Origin: Pseudoselenomonas ruminis
Lineage (GTDB): Bacteria; Bacillota; Negativicutes; Selenomonadales; Selenomonadaceae
DNA length: 64,000 nt
Assembly (NCBI RefSeq): GCF_008271295.1
Contig: NZ_VTOY01000002.1
Span: forward strand, 186,001 to 250,000
Direction of reading: 5' to 3'
A program made the position numbers and the translations under genes. Shown here one piece after another: positions 8,911 to 18,800 of the stretch (positions within the stretch are counted from its first letter, which is position 1; each line of letters begins with the position of its first letter). The notes below the pieces were generated by a model. The model did no database searches. It was not told where the DNA came from and worked only from the letters and a program-made list of their open reading frames with translations.

Positions 8911-9360
8911 TTACTGAAGCTTCGAAATGACTTCATCCGTCACATCGACAGCACCCGTGATGGCGATTGGCTGTTCCTGAGAGTTGTTGACCACTGCATC
9001 GAGTTTCTTCTCCTTGGATACACTGCCGAGAGCAACATCAATCTTCTGACGGAGCTGCAGGGCATAGGACTGATTGATGCCCTGCAGTTTGCGCTGTGCA
9101 TCCATCTGGAGCTTCTGCGCATCTTCCTGGCTCATGTTCGGATTTTCCTTCATCTTCTGCTGAATCTCAGCCTGCGACTGTTCTCTGGCTTCATTCAGCT
9201 TCTGGTTTCCCTCTTCTACCAGTGCCGAAATCTGCGGTGCTTCCTTAGAAACGCGCTCACCATCAATATAACCAATCTTCGCCTGGCCACAACCGCTCAT
9301 GAGCATCATCGATGCGAATGCTGCTGCCAGCAGGGCCGTAGATTTTTTGCGTAATTTCAT
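8911..9360 (-). CDS. OmpH/Skp-like periplasmic chaperone with lipoprotein signal
   Basis: A 149-residue OmpH (Skp) family protein, the third of three in a row. Residues 1-24 form a lipoprotein signal with lipobox LMSGC, so the mature protein should be membrane-anchored, unlike soluble E. coli Skp. The core begins AKIGYIDGERV, continues with a long charged coiled coil rich in Gln, Glu and Lys, and ends VDVTDEVISKLQ. It lies between the 377-residue paralogue and lpxD, spaced 21 nt on each side. A role in escorting unfolded OM proteins to BamA is inferred from family and context. Confidence 0.8.
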   Translation of the reverse strand: MKLRKKSTALLAAAFASMMLMSGCGQAKIGYIDGERVSKEAPQISALVEEGNQKLNEAREQSQAEIQQKMKENPNMSQEDAQKLQMDAQRKLQGINQSYALQLRQKIDVALGSVSKEKKLDAVVNNSQEQPIAITGAVDVTDEVISKLQ

Positions 9361-9381
9361 GTTGTTATTCGCTTCTTTCTT

Positions 9382-10515
9382 TCAACTCTTATTATCTTCA
9401 GTGCTTTCTTCCGTACGGGAAGGAAGCGTTCTGATTTCCTGTACCAATTCATCCGTCACATCGACGGTATTGACGCCTACCACCATGCCAGTCGAGCGGG
9501 TAACCCGCTCAAACATTTCCTGATGCGGACCGAAATTGGAAAGCAATTGCGGACGGTTGGCGAGAATCAGCGTAAAGTGATGAAGGATGGCAACCTTCGC
9601 AGCTTTGCCCGCCACATCGTTTAAAATATGGCTTTCAAGCGCTTGTAGTTTTGCCCGCTTATCGGCCAGCTCTTTGCGCTTTTCCTGGCGCTGCTGAACC
9701 ATCTGGACTTTCTCCATCTGCTTTTGCATCGCTTCGGCATTACGCTTTTCCGCCTCAGTCTTTTGGGCCGCAGCCCCAGCCTTCTGGGCATCCCGCTTCT
9801 GCGGCAAGTCCTTGCGCCAGGCTTCCAGTTCTGGTGCCAGCTCCTGCTTCACATGGTCGCTGATCTGCTGCTGATAGTCCTGATAGAGTTCTACCTGCCG
9901 CACGCCGCGCTCACGGCGAAGCTGTTGGCGCTGCTCTTCCCATTCAGCACGCTCGGCATCTTTCTGCTGCTGGCTGTCAAGCGGATTGTGCATCGCTGCC
10001 TGATTGTCCAGCTTGATATTGATGTTCAGCAGGGCATTGAGATATTCCTCATTGATTGCATTGCGGCGAGCCTGATATTCGGCATCCGTCGCCGTGCGGT
10101 ATTCCTCGGTAAGCCGTTTGCTCTTTCGTTCAATTTCTGCGCGCTTGCCGATTACTTCCTGAGCATCTCGGGCCCAAACAGAATCATCAAAGGTCTTTTT
10201 ATCGAGTTCCGGCGGATTGACGGTAAAGAGCTCCGCTAAGTCCTTCGACTCAAGCTCCAATACCCGGCACTCTTCCCGGAGTGCCTTGAGCTTCTCATAA
10301 TCCGGATGAGCCTCGATTACCTGCTGCCAATCGATAAGGCCAGTATCAGCCTGAACGGCCGCCTGACCATCGTCAACAGCGGAATTTGTGACAAAGCAAC
10401 GGAAGAGCCCCGCCCCGGCTGCCACTAAACAAACAGCAGCAATGGCACCTGCGATGATATTGCGCCGCCGTTTTGACAAACACGCGGTTTTCTCCGCCGG
10501 CCTCTCCTCTTCCAT
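9382..10515 (-). CDS. Large membrane-anchored OmpH-like coiled-coil protein
   Basis: A 377-residue protein with a short basic N-terminus, one membrane segment (about residues 21-43) and a long extracytoplasmic coiled coil very rich in Glu, Gln, Arg and Ala. An OmpH-type opening (GLIDWQQVIEAHPDYEKL, about residue 60) and closing (VNTVDVTDELVQEI) match its two neighbours, so it looks like an enlarged OmpH/Skp paralogue. Start: ATG 7 nt after GAGGTGA. The extra length could span more periplasm or bind the envelope; that is inference. Confidence 0.65.
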   Translation of the reverse strand: MEEERPAEKTACLSKRRRNIIAGAIAAVCLVAAGAGLFRCFVTNSAVDDGQAAVQADTGLIDWQQVIEAHPDYEKLKALREECRVLELESKDLAELFTVNPPELDKKTFDDSVWARDAQEVIGKRAEIERKSKRLTEEYRTATDAEYQARRNAINEEYLNALLNINIKLDNQAAMHNPLDSQQQKDAERAEWEEQRQQLRRERGVRQVELYQDYQQQISDHVKQELAPELEAWRKDLPQKRDAQKAGAAAQKTEAEKRNAEAMQKQMEKVQMVQQRQEKRKELADKRAKLQALESHILNDVAGKAAKVAILHHFTLILANRPQLLSNFGPHQEMFERVTRSTGMVVGVNTVDVTDELVQEIRTLPSRTEESTEDNKS

Positions 10516-10541
10516 CTTTGTCTCACCTCTTTTAAAAGAAT

Positions 10542-10567
10542 TACCGAGCGCAACAAGTGGCTCGGTA
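10542..10567 (-). terminator. Weak hairpin between two ompH-like genes
   Basis: Seven-base arms TACCGAG and CTCGGTA flank a 12-nt loop, followed on the minus strand by ATTCTTTT. It could attenuate transcription before the 377-residue gene. Confidence 0.4.
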
Positions 10568-10618
10568 TTTCCAGGTCCATATACCCTTATCGGAACGTCC
10601 GCTTACCGGCGTCCTGGA

Positions 10619-11083
10619 TTATTTGCTGATCTGTTTGATGACATCCTGCGTGATGTCCTGGCCGCCATAAACTACAGCGCCCTTTTCCAGAACGACCGAA
10701 AGGCCTTTCTGCTCAGCAACTTTCTTGACAGACTCCTCTACGCTCTTCTGCAGCGGCTCAGTGAGTTCCTGGCGTTTCTGCATCAGGCGCTGCTGCGTCT
10801 GCATTGCATAGTCCTGCTTCTCCTGATCGTTCATATTAGCCGTCTTGGAAGCGAACTCTTTCTGAGCTTCTTCATAAGCCGTGTTGAATTCCTTCTCAGC
10901 ATCCTGAGCTTTCGGGTTCTGGCTCATAACCTGATTATAGTCAACGACACCAACATTCGAGCTGGCAGCATTTGCAATTCCCGAACCGGACTGCGTAAGA
11001 GCCAGGGCAACCACGGAACCGACAAAAACGATAGCGATGAGAACGCTGATAATCTTTACCTGTTTCTTCTGTAATTTAACCAT
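10619..11083 (-). CDS. OmpH/Skp-like periplasmic chaperone
   Basis: OmpH family protein of 154 residues with an N-terminal signal or anchor (about 10-30) ending in an ANAA-type cleavage site. The mature part begins NVGVVDYNQVMSQNP, then runs as a charged coiled coil and ends DITQDVIKQISK, the usual OmpH layout. The ATG follows AAGGAG at 7 nt. It is the first of three tandem ompH-like genes and has its own promoter upstream. Confidence 0.85.
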   Translation of the reverse strand: MVKLQKKQVKIISVLIAIVFVGSVVALALTQSGSGIANAASSNVGVVDYNQVMSQNPKAQDAEKEFNTAYEEAQKEFASKTANMNDQEKQDYAMQTQQRLMQKRQELTEPLQKSVEESVKKVAEQKGLSVVLEKGAVVYGGQDITQDVIKQISK

Positions 11084-11167
11084 TTCAATTTCTCCTTTTC
11101 CCTTGCGGGCTTGGTAGCGTTAAATTTTCCGCTATGGCTCATTTTCCATGTGCCATACACGAATTTC

Positions 11168-11196
11168 ATTATAACAAACTCTTATTCCTTATTCAA
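11168..11196 (-). promoter_or_regulatory. Promoter of the ompH-lpxD unit
   Basis: On the minus strand TTGAAT (11196-11191) and TATAAT (11173-11168) are spaced 17 nt, about 85 nt before the first ompH-like start. It sits in the 144-nt gap after the uncharacterised OM protein gene. Confidence 0.7.
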
Positions 11197-11227
11197 GCAT
11201 ATTCCTTCAATTCGCCAGCGCCGCGAA

Positions 11228-12526
11228 TCAGAAATTCCCGATTACGCGAAGCCAATTCTGATGGCGGTCAACCAGATATTCGAGACCGAGGAAATCGTGC
11301 ATTTTGTAACGCAGGGCTGCCTCGCCATTTTTGTCGAAGAAACGATACTCATAACGCAGCAGCCAACGCGGTGCCAGCTGCTGCGATGCCGCCAGGACAA
11401 AGCGCCGCTCATGCAAATCATACCGCAGCTGCGCATGGGTCCGCGAGCTCAGGCGGCGGTCATACCCCGCAGCCCAGCCCCAATCCATATCCTGTGGCAT
11501 CAGGTCCACGAGCAAAAACAGCTCATCCTGCTGGGAAAGCATCGTCCCGGCATGGAAGCGGAACAACAAGCTCTCGTTATCCTCATGACCGTTTTTATCC
11601 TTGCGCCCAATGTCCAGCCAGCCGGTCAGCCGCAGCCGGTAGCGGCTCGTATCCGAACGGCTCATTACATGAAGCCGTTCGGCCGCCTCCATGCTGACCG
11701 TTGTTTTCATATGGTAGGTCCGGAAATCCGGCAAATCGTCAAGCTCCTGGGAAAACTGCTGCGAAAGCTCCTGCTCATGCCGCTTGATGAAATCAACCGG
11801 AACGCCGACCAAATCATCGACCTTCTCCTGCATTACCTCGCGGCGGGCCAAAAGCGTCACATTCGGCACGGTATCCGACCGCATGGATAAATCCACCGTC
11901 CGTACCACGGGAAGCTTCGGATAAACGACCAGCTTTACCTTGGTCTCACTTTCCGGTTCAATCTCAAAATCGCCACGAAACTCCGGCAGATGTTCGGCCA
12001 GATAATCATTCAGATGATGCTTTAGTACACCGTTTGTCCAATCGGTTGCTGCCGTAGGCAGTCCTGTCAGCGCATCACGGAAAACCGTATCCACGCCGGC
12101 CAAATCCCTGCGGACCAAAGCCTCCATGCGCGGCGGCATTCCCTCAACCTGCACGTCGACATCCACCTTCGTGATGACATCCGACCAGGGCAAAAGCATT
12201 ACCTCCACCTTTGTCTCTGCCGCCGGATAAATCTTTACCTGACGGACCGTATAGCCTACCAGCACCTTATCGAACACCTCATGAATAAGCTGTTCTTTCT
12301 GCTGGCTGGCTGCACTGACAGCGGCTACGGTCTGTCCATCGATAAGCTGCCCGGCTATCGCCTGAACGCTCTGCTGCATGCGCTTCTGCACCAGCGGCGG
12401 CAGGCTGCCAGCGGCGGCAACGACTGCCGTCACCTTCTCAACCCGCTGGGCCGGTGCTGCCGCTACTATTGGCATACTGGCTGCCAGCCAGCAAACGGCC
12501 AGCAGCCATGCCAAGATGGTCTTCAT
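11228..12526 (-). CDS. Uncharacterised exported protein of the OM cluster, probable OM protein
   Basis: I do not recognise a named family. The 432-residue product has a clean signal peptide (hydrophobic core about 4-20, cleavage after about residue 23). The middle part (about 60-250) has repeated alternating strands and helices reminiscent of POTRA-like modules, and the C-terminal third is rich in amphipathic strands ending in the aromatic terminus RVIGNF, typical of BamA substrates. The ATG at 12526 has AAGGAAG upstream; an earlier in-frame start at 12568 would spoil the signal peptide. Lying between bamA and the ompH genes, it probably acts at the OM. Confidence 0.6.
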   Translation of the reverse strand: MKTILAWLLAVCWLAASMPIVAAAPAQRVEKVTAVVAAAGSLPPLVQKRMQQSVQAIAGQLIDGQTVAAVSAASQQKEQLIHEVFDKVLVGYTVRQVKIYPAAETKVEVMLLPWSDVITKVDVDVQVEGMPPRMEALVRRDLAGVDTVFRDALTGLPTAATDWTNGVLKHHLNDYLAEHLPEFRGDFEIEPESETKVKLVVYPKLPVVRTVDLSMRSDTVPNVTLLARREVMQEKVDDLVGVPVDFIKRHEQELSQQFSQELDDLPDFRTYHMKTTVSMEAAERLHVMSRSDTSRYRLRLTGWLDIGRKDKNGHEDNESLLFRFHAGTMLSQQDELFLLVDLMPQDMDWGWAAGYDRRLSSRTHAQLRYDLHERRFVLAASQQLAPRWLLRYEYRFFDKNGEAALRYKMHDFLGLEYLVDRHQNWLRVIGNF

Positions 12527-12554
12527 GCAGCCAGACACTTCCTTTCTTCGGCAA

Positions 12555-14459
12555 TCAGAACGTGCCACCTACCGTGAAGTGGACGCGGCCGCCATTTTTG
12601 CCGCGGCCATAGTCAAGACGCAGCGGTCCAATCGGCGTATTCAGGGAGAGGCCGACACCTACACTGCCCTGGATATCGTCAGCACCCGGGACCCAATCAT
12701 TGTACCAGGCACCGCCCCAATCGGTGAACAGGGCGCCCTGTACTTTCGAGACAATCGGGAAACGGTACTCAAGAGTTGCCAACGCCATGCGGGTACCGCG
12801 GAACTGATCCTCACGATAGCCACGCAGGCTGCTCTGGCCGCCGACTTTATACAGGTTGAATTCCGAGATATGGCCACGGCCGGCACCATACTGGCCGCGC
12901 ATTGCCAATACCTGTGCATGACCAACTTTTATATAGCGCTGGTCTTCGATCGTCATCTTCTGGAAATCGAAATCCGCGCCAAGGCCTGCGACCTCACCCG
13001 TAAGGCTGACTCTGCCGCCCGTAGTCGGATTGTAGATATTGTCACGCGTATCGGTTACATGCTCGAGCGTAATACTGCGCGTCGTACCGAAGTTGTCCTT
13101 CTCCCACTGCGATCCCTGACGGTTGCCCGCATTACCATCCTCCGTATGCTTTACATACTGGTCCTTGCGGTTGCGCAGCGTGATGTAATTGGTCGAATAT
13201 TCGCTGACCGGACGGCTCAGCGTAATCTCGCCGCCAGAATACTTGCGCATATAGGATTCTTTATGATGACCATCGACATCGTAATCATCGTATTCGTAAG
13301 TGCGGTTGTAAATGCGGAAGGTTCCCGCCGTCTCCTTATCATCGAGCCACGGCTTGCGATAGGAGAACGAATAACCATGGGCATCGGAATCGTCACCGCT
13401 CTTCTCAAACGTCAGGCTGACTGCGTCACCCGTGCCGCGGAAGTTCGTATCACCGATGCTGATCATGCCGATTACGCCATCTTCACTGCTGTAACCAGCG
13501 CCGATCCCAAAGGAACCCGTGCGTTTCTCCTTAACATCGAGCTCCACCTCTACGGCGTTCGGCTCAACGCCCGGATTCATCTTGATGTTGACATCTTCGA
13601 AGAAACCAAGGTTATAGACGCGCTGCAGGCTGCGGCGTGCCTGTTTGGAGTTGAACGGCTCACCCGGCTTTTGACGCATCTCGCGCAGAATAACGCGCTC
13701 TTTCGTCTTAGTATTGCCCTTTATCTTATAGCTTTCAAGCGTACCCTCATTGATTTTCAGCACGAGATTGCCATTGCGGTCAATATTCATGTCGGTAATC
13801 TTGGCCAGGATATAGCCGTCTTTGCGGTACTGATCCTGAATCGCCTGAACGTTCTGCTGAAGCGTGCGGCTGTTCAGGAGTTCGCCCTGCTTGACCGTCA
13901 GCAGGCCATAGAGAACCTCATCGGATTCCACGGTGTTGCCGACAATCTTGACGCTGGAAAGCACCGGATTCTCGAGCACATGATAGGTGATAACGACACC
14001 TTCCGGAACTTTCTCAAAGGTCGGATAGAGGTCATAGAAATAACCCGTATTGTAAATCGCATCGCGATCCTTGTTCAAGCCCTTGACGGTGAACATATCC
14101 CCTGTATGCATCGTGATAGCCGCTTTAGCCGTAGCCTCTGTCGACTTGGTCGTTCCCTCGAAAGCCGTATCGACAATTGTCTGACCCTCAAACGACTTCA
14201 TGTGTTCTGCTATTTCCTTTTCCTGCGGACGAACTTTGCCCCACTCCTGGGTACGTGCATCAGCGGCTGTATTCTGAGCCTGGGCGTCTGCTGGCTTTTG
14301 CATTGCTTCGGCCTTCTCTGCCGGCTGTTGTGCCGAAGCCTCCGCCGAAGCTGCTGGTGCCGTCACATCAGTGGCTGCATAAGCGGCCCCTGGGAATACC
14401 GAAAAGCTGGCAGCGACTGCTACCGCATAAGCAAGGAATCTTTCATTCTTTTTGTTCAA
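12555..14459 (-). CDS. bamA: Outer-membrane protein assembly factor BamA
   Basis: Omp85-family insertase of OM beta-barrels. The 634-residue protein has a signal peptide (cleavage after AYA, about residue 28), an Ala/Gln-rich linker, and three POTRA-like repeats that I can see (about 70-150, 151-225, 226-300), fewer than the five of E. coli. The C-terminal barrel ends FTVGGTF with a terminal aromatic residue. The GPLRLDYG segment near the end is a family mark. It starts with TTG, 9 nt after AGGAGG; no ATG fits the signal peptide. Confidence 0.94.
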   Translation of the reverse strand: MNKKNERFLAYAVAVAASFSVFPGAAYAATDVTAPAASAEASAQQPAEKAEAMQKPADAQAQNTAADARTQEWGKVRPQEKEIAEHMKSFEGQTIVDTAFEGTTKSTEATAKAAITMHTGDMFTVKGLNKDRDAIYNTGYFYDLYPTFEKVPEGVVITYHVLENPVLSSVKIVGNTVESDEVLYGLLTVKQGELLNSRTLQQNVQAIQDQYRKDGYILAKITDMNIDRNGNLVLKINEGTLESYKIKGNTKTKERVILREMRQKPGEPFNSKQARRSLQRVYNLGFFEDVNIKMNPGVEPNAVEVELDVKEKRTGSFGIGAGYSSEDGVIGMISIGDTNFRGTGDAVSLTFEKSGDDSDAHGYSFSYRKPWLDDKETAGTFRIYNRTYEYDDYDVDGHHKESYMRKYSGGEITLSRPVSEYSTNYITLRNRKDQYVKHTEDGNAGNRQGSQWEKDNFGTTRSITLEHVTDTRDNIYNPTTGGRVSLTGEVAGLGADFDFQKMTIEDQRYIKVGHAQVLAMRGQYGAGRGHISEFNLYKVGGQSSLRGYREDQFRGTRMALATLEYRFPIVSKVQGALFTDWGGAWYNDWVPGADDIQGSVGVGLSLNTPIGPLRLDYGRGKNGGRVHFTVGGTF

Positions 14460-14495
14460 GGATCAAAACCTCCTAGGTGTAAATATCTATCATCA

Positions 14496-15053
14496 TTACT
14501 GCCGCAGGGCTTTGCCTGCTGACTGCATGAGTTTCTGTGTTTCTGCATCCGGTACCTGGCCGGATTTTTGTGGAATTGCGGCAGACCGTTCGCTTTGCGG
14601 CTGAACCGGCTGTTCCTTGGCCGCTTCCGGCGGCGCCTTTTGGGGCACCTCAGATGCCACCCGCGGCTGCACTGGTGCAGGCGCTGCCGGCTCTGCTTCG
14701 CCTTCCTGTCTTGGCAGGACTTTTCCCGTAGGCTTTTCGCTTTCTCCCACAGTTTCCGTCGAAAGCGAAGCATCCTGTTCCTGCCCAGCAGGTGCCTTTC
14801 CCCCATGAGGGATTATTGCCATGCCTGCTGCCACCAGAACCACCGCCACCAAAGCTGGCAGCAAACGTCCTGCCCAGCGCTTTATCTTAGCACCGCGCGG
14901 GCTGTCTTTCACCTGTGCCAGCTCTGCTTTAGCCAGCATCAGCTTCAAATCGCCGCGGACATCGTTTTCTTGGTCCAACGAATTTTCTGCCTGCCCCAGC
15001 CAATCACGGGCTGCACGTATATGATTCTTTTGTGCTCTGCGCCGGTCTGACAT
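14496..15053 (-). CDS. One-pass membrane protein next to a sigma factor, possible anti-sigma
   Basis: A 185-residue protein of no family I recognise. It has a charged, helical cytoplasmic part (about 1-52), one membrane helix (about 54-75) and a Pro/Gln/Ala/Glu-rich extracytoplasmic tail. The ATG at 15053 is 6 nt after AGGAGG. It follows the sigma-70 family gene by 162 nt, and that gap holds a TATAAT box at 15099-15094 without a clear -35. Size, topology and position resemble anti-sigma factors, but no anti-sigma domain motif is visible, so this is only a hypothesis. Confidence 0.5.
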   Translation of the reverse strand: MSDRRRAQKNHIRAARDWLGQAENSLDQENDVRGDLKLMLAKAELAQVKDSPRGAKIKRWAGRLLPALVAVVLVAAGMAIIPHGGKAPAGQEQDASLSTETVGESEKPTGKVLPRQEGEAEPAAPAPVQPRVASEVPQKAPPEAAKEQPVQPQSERSAAIPQKSGQVPDAETQKLMQSAGKALRQ

Positions 15054-15215
15054 AGAAGTCCTCCTGTGATTCCAATCCTCTAAAATCTCTGGAATTATAA
15101 TCCACCACAAGGCTCTATTTTTGACCTGCCATTTTGCACGATTATCATAAAACAGCCACGTTTATTGCCATTTTTTAGCATTTTTTATCGATTTTCTACT
15201 GATTTCCAGCAAAAT

Positions 15216-15848
15216 TCACCAATTATGCATAAACCGCGACAACATCCCCCGCACGCGGCGAATGCCATTTTTTTGCAAACGGTAGACATGGGATATGCTG
15301 ACCTGCAGGCCTTCTGCCATATCGCCAGCCGCCTCGCTTTGCATATACAGCCCTTCCAAAACTGCTTTTTCTTTCGCCGGCAGCCGGTCCATCGCCTGGT
15401 GAAGACGGTGGGCCAGTTCGTGGCTTTCTGCCTGCTCCATTACCGATGGGCTCATATCCGCCAGATTGTCTTTAAGAGAATCCCCGCCACCGACCGGTAG
15501 GGCATCCATACACGCCACATCGGAATCCCCTTCCTTCTGAAGGAAATTCAGCATGCGGCCGCGAATGCGGTGAACCGCAAACAGGCTGAATGCTACCTCA
15601 CGCTCCGGTTCATAATGTTCTACGGCCTCAATGAGTCCCACGGTGCCTTCCTGCACGATATCCATAACCGTTTGCATTTGACGGTACGGCAATGCCTGTT
15701 TGAAAACCAAAGGCTGATAGGACTCTATGAGCAGGCGCCTTGCCTCTTCATCGCCCTCTTCTTTAAATTTACGCCACAGCACTTTTTCCTGTGCTGGCGC
15801 TAGCAGCCTTACCCGGCTTAGTTCTGCGATGTACTGCTCAAACTGCAT
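15216..15848 (-). CDS. Sigma-70 family RNA polymerase sigma factor
   Basis: A 210-residue sigma factor with region 2 (about 40-105, containing DIVQEGTVGLIEAVEHYEPE, the core-binding and -10-reading part) and region 4 with a helix-turn-helix (about 150-205, LPAKEKAVLEGLYMQSE then ISHVYRLQ). Region 1.1 is absent, as in alternative sigma factors. The ATG at 15848 follows AGGAGG by 8 nt; an upstream ATG at 15869 lies before that site. It is sandwiched between tamB and the membrane-protein gene in the OM cluster. Its regulon is unknown; control of envelope genes is a reasonable guess. Confidence 0.82.
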   Translation of the reverse strand: MQFEQYIAELSRVRLLAPAQEKVLWRKFKEEGDEEARRLLIESYQPLVFKQALPYRQMQTVMDIVQEGTVGLIEAVEHYEPEREVAFSLFAVHRIRGRMLNFLQKEGDSDVACMDALPVGGGDSLKDNLADMSPSVMEQAESHELAHRLHQAMDRLPAKEKAVLEGLYMQSEAAGDMAEGLQVSISHVYRLQKNGIRRVRGMLSRFMHNW

Positions 15849-15883
15849 CCTGCTCACCTCCTTTATCATTATTCGGATAATGC

Positions 15884-18800
15884 TCAGAAGGACATTCTCG
15901 CCTCAAGTCCGACGATGTAACCACTGCCTTCCCGGTCAAAGGTCAACCCCAATTTGTCATTAAAGTCATACTGAAGACCATAACGATTGACATTCTGACC
16001 GCCAAGACTGCGCGTATACTTCACCATAACCCGGTCTGAGATATATTTTCCCATCTGAACATTAAAATCGTATTTGTTTGTCTCATTTTCTAAATCATGA
16101 CGGTCATAAATCGAGCCACTGCCGCGGGAAATCGTAAACTGGTCGAGGAATAAGAAGTCCCGCAGGATATCTTCGACCTCCGACAAGAAGCTCATCTGAA
16201 TGCCAACGGAGAGCATATCCCCCGCATTCATATTCTTTTGCCCGTTCTTATAGGCATCCCGCAAAGTCAAAAGCTGAATAATCTGCGTCTGGCTCATCTC
16301 CGGACTGGATGTCAGCTTGATTTCCATTTTATCCAGCGGTCCTTTAGCCGACAAGAATACCTTAGCCTGCGTCAGGCGCGTATCCGCGAAGAAATCAATG
16401 CTCGGCAGGAACGAAGCCACCTGGTCAAAGGTTGCCAGACCCTCACGAATCTTAAACTCGGTCTTGAGATAGTTTATCGTGCCGCCGCGTTTTACCTGCA
16501 GACTGCCCGACATCTTCGGATGGCTGACGATACCGCCTATATGGAACTGCCCGCCCAGATACAAGTCGTACAGATAAGAACTGTAAAAATGAACTTTATC
16601 GCCCACATTGACCTGAACATCCAGCACCGCATCGGGAAGATCGCTGTCGCCATCGGGAATGGCCGGCACCGAGACCATACAGTTCTGGAAATCTACCGTT
16701 CCCGATATTTTCGGCATATGACGCCCATAAAAATCCGTATCGAAAACATGGATTTCGCCAGTAATCGGTCCGCGGAACAAATCGCTCTGGATATCCAGCT
16801 TATCGGCTTTCAGCGTGAAATCGTATTTATCGGGCGAAACGCCGTCAAGCAGTACGAATCCTGTAAGCGAGTATGTACCTTCGCCCATTTTACCAGAAAA
16901 GTCCTGGACTGTCACTTTGCTGCCAGCAAAGGTGATTTTCGCATTCATATCCGTCATCGGCTTTTCCAGCATCTTCCACTTCACAGCGCCATTGGTGAGA
17001 CCTACGGTGCCATCAACGAGCGGATGCGCCAGCGTTCCATGGATTTTGAGATTGCCGGTCGTTGCGCCCACGGCCCAATCGACCTGCTTGGAAACAGTCG
17101 GCAGAAGCGATAAATCTGCCTGGTCGAGCGATACCGTAAGCTGAATCTGCTCGATGTCATCGAGCTGTTCATTCTCATCCGCAAAAAGCGCCCGCGAAGG
17201 GATGATTCCCTTCGCGCTGGCCTGATACGTCTTGACGCCAGTCACTTTCTGGACCGTAAGCGTATCCACAGTTATCAGGCCGTTCTTCAAATGGAAAACA
17301 CCATTCAGATTATCAAAGGTAGACCCTTGTACGCCGCCATTGTGCCCGCTGATTGTCACATCAGCCGACGGATTCGGAACAACGCCGCCAAAGGTGGCCT
17401 CAATATCCGCTGTGCCAATGACATTCGCCTGTATGCCGGCAGCCTTGGCAAACATGCCCATCTCGAGGTCAGAAGCCGAAAGCTTTCCCTGCAGTGGCTG
17501 TTCTGCGGCCAGTCCGGCCGTGCCAGACAGACTGAACAAACCATTGCTGCCCTGTTTGCCCTCGATTTTCTTGACAGCGACCACCTGGTCAGCCAGCTGT
17601 ATATCAATATCGACGTCATGGACATCATAACCGCCAACCGTTCCCTTGGGCATACTACCGTAGACAGCCACCTGCGGATTGTCAACGTTACCAGCCAGCG
17701 TAGCACTGCAATTGAGCCGTCCCTGAACCAAATCATTCTTTTGATTCAGCAGGGCTGTAATTGCATTGACATCGGCATTTTGAACAACGACCTCGCCCGT
17801 GATTGCCTTTGTCTCCGTATTGATGGAAGCAACGGCATCATAAGTTCCGCCGTTCTGTTCAAACCCGAACTGGTCGATATCTACATTGCCATTGCGGTAT
17901 TTGACCATGCCGTGGAGATTTTTGATTTCCTGGGCGTTGAGCACAATGTCCGGTGCGTCCAAGAGGCCATAAAACTCCGGACGATCCACATTGCCCTTGA
18001 TATATCCCTTAAAGGTGCCATGCCCGCTGACTTCATAGGGCAGCTTGTGTTCGATGCGTTTCAAGTCGATATCCTTAGCCTCAACCTTCATCGACAGATT
18101 GCGGTTCTGGTCAATCGTACCATTGAGAATCATATCGACCATCGGGGAATACGCGTGGAAATCCTGCAGGCGGACCACACCATCTTCCAGGAAATAGTCA
18201 CCGTCCATTCCGGACAGCAGGACTCCGCGATAGCTTCCGCGATAAAAATGAATATAGCCAACGCCCTTCGGGTTATCGAGCGTACCGGTAAATTTGATGA
18301 TATTGTCCACATTACCGGTTATCGGCTGGTCAGGGGCCACGAGTGCGGCGATATCTTCCATCCGCGCGCCCATGGTATCAATCTGTAAGTTGAGCTTCCG
18401 CTCGCCGGTAAAACCGATAGAACCGGCCACACGCCAGACTTCCTTGCCATCTTTTTCCATCAGGAAATCATCGATGTTGACACCGTCAAGGCTGCCACTG
18501 GCTTTCAGTTTAAGACTGTCAAAGGGCTGCTTGAACAATGTTCCCTTGAGCCCCGAGAAATTGACGGCCACCTGCGGGTTCGCCAAATCGCCCTGAACCG
18601 TTCCCTTGAAATCGCTAAGCCCTGTGACATCAGCATTCGGCTCAACTTTCTGCAACAGCGAGAGGTCAAAATGAGCACCATAATACGTCAAATCCAGTTT
18701 TGGCGACGTCAACAGGCCCGTAATCGTCCCCTCAGCTGCCAGACGGCTGTGGTTAGGCAGATTGATACTCAAAAAGTCAAGCTGAAGGTTATCGCCGGCC

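Noticed and set aside
12378-14522. A 714-codon plus-strand open frame
   Set aside because: It is the mirror of bamA and has no ribosome site or recognisable motif.
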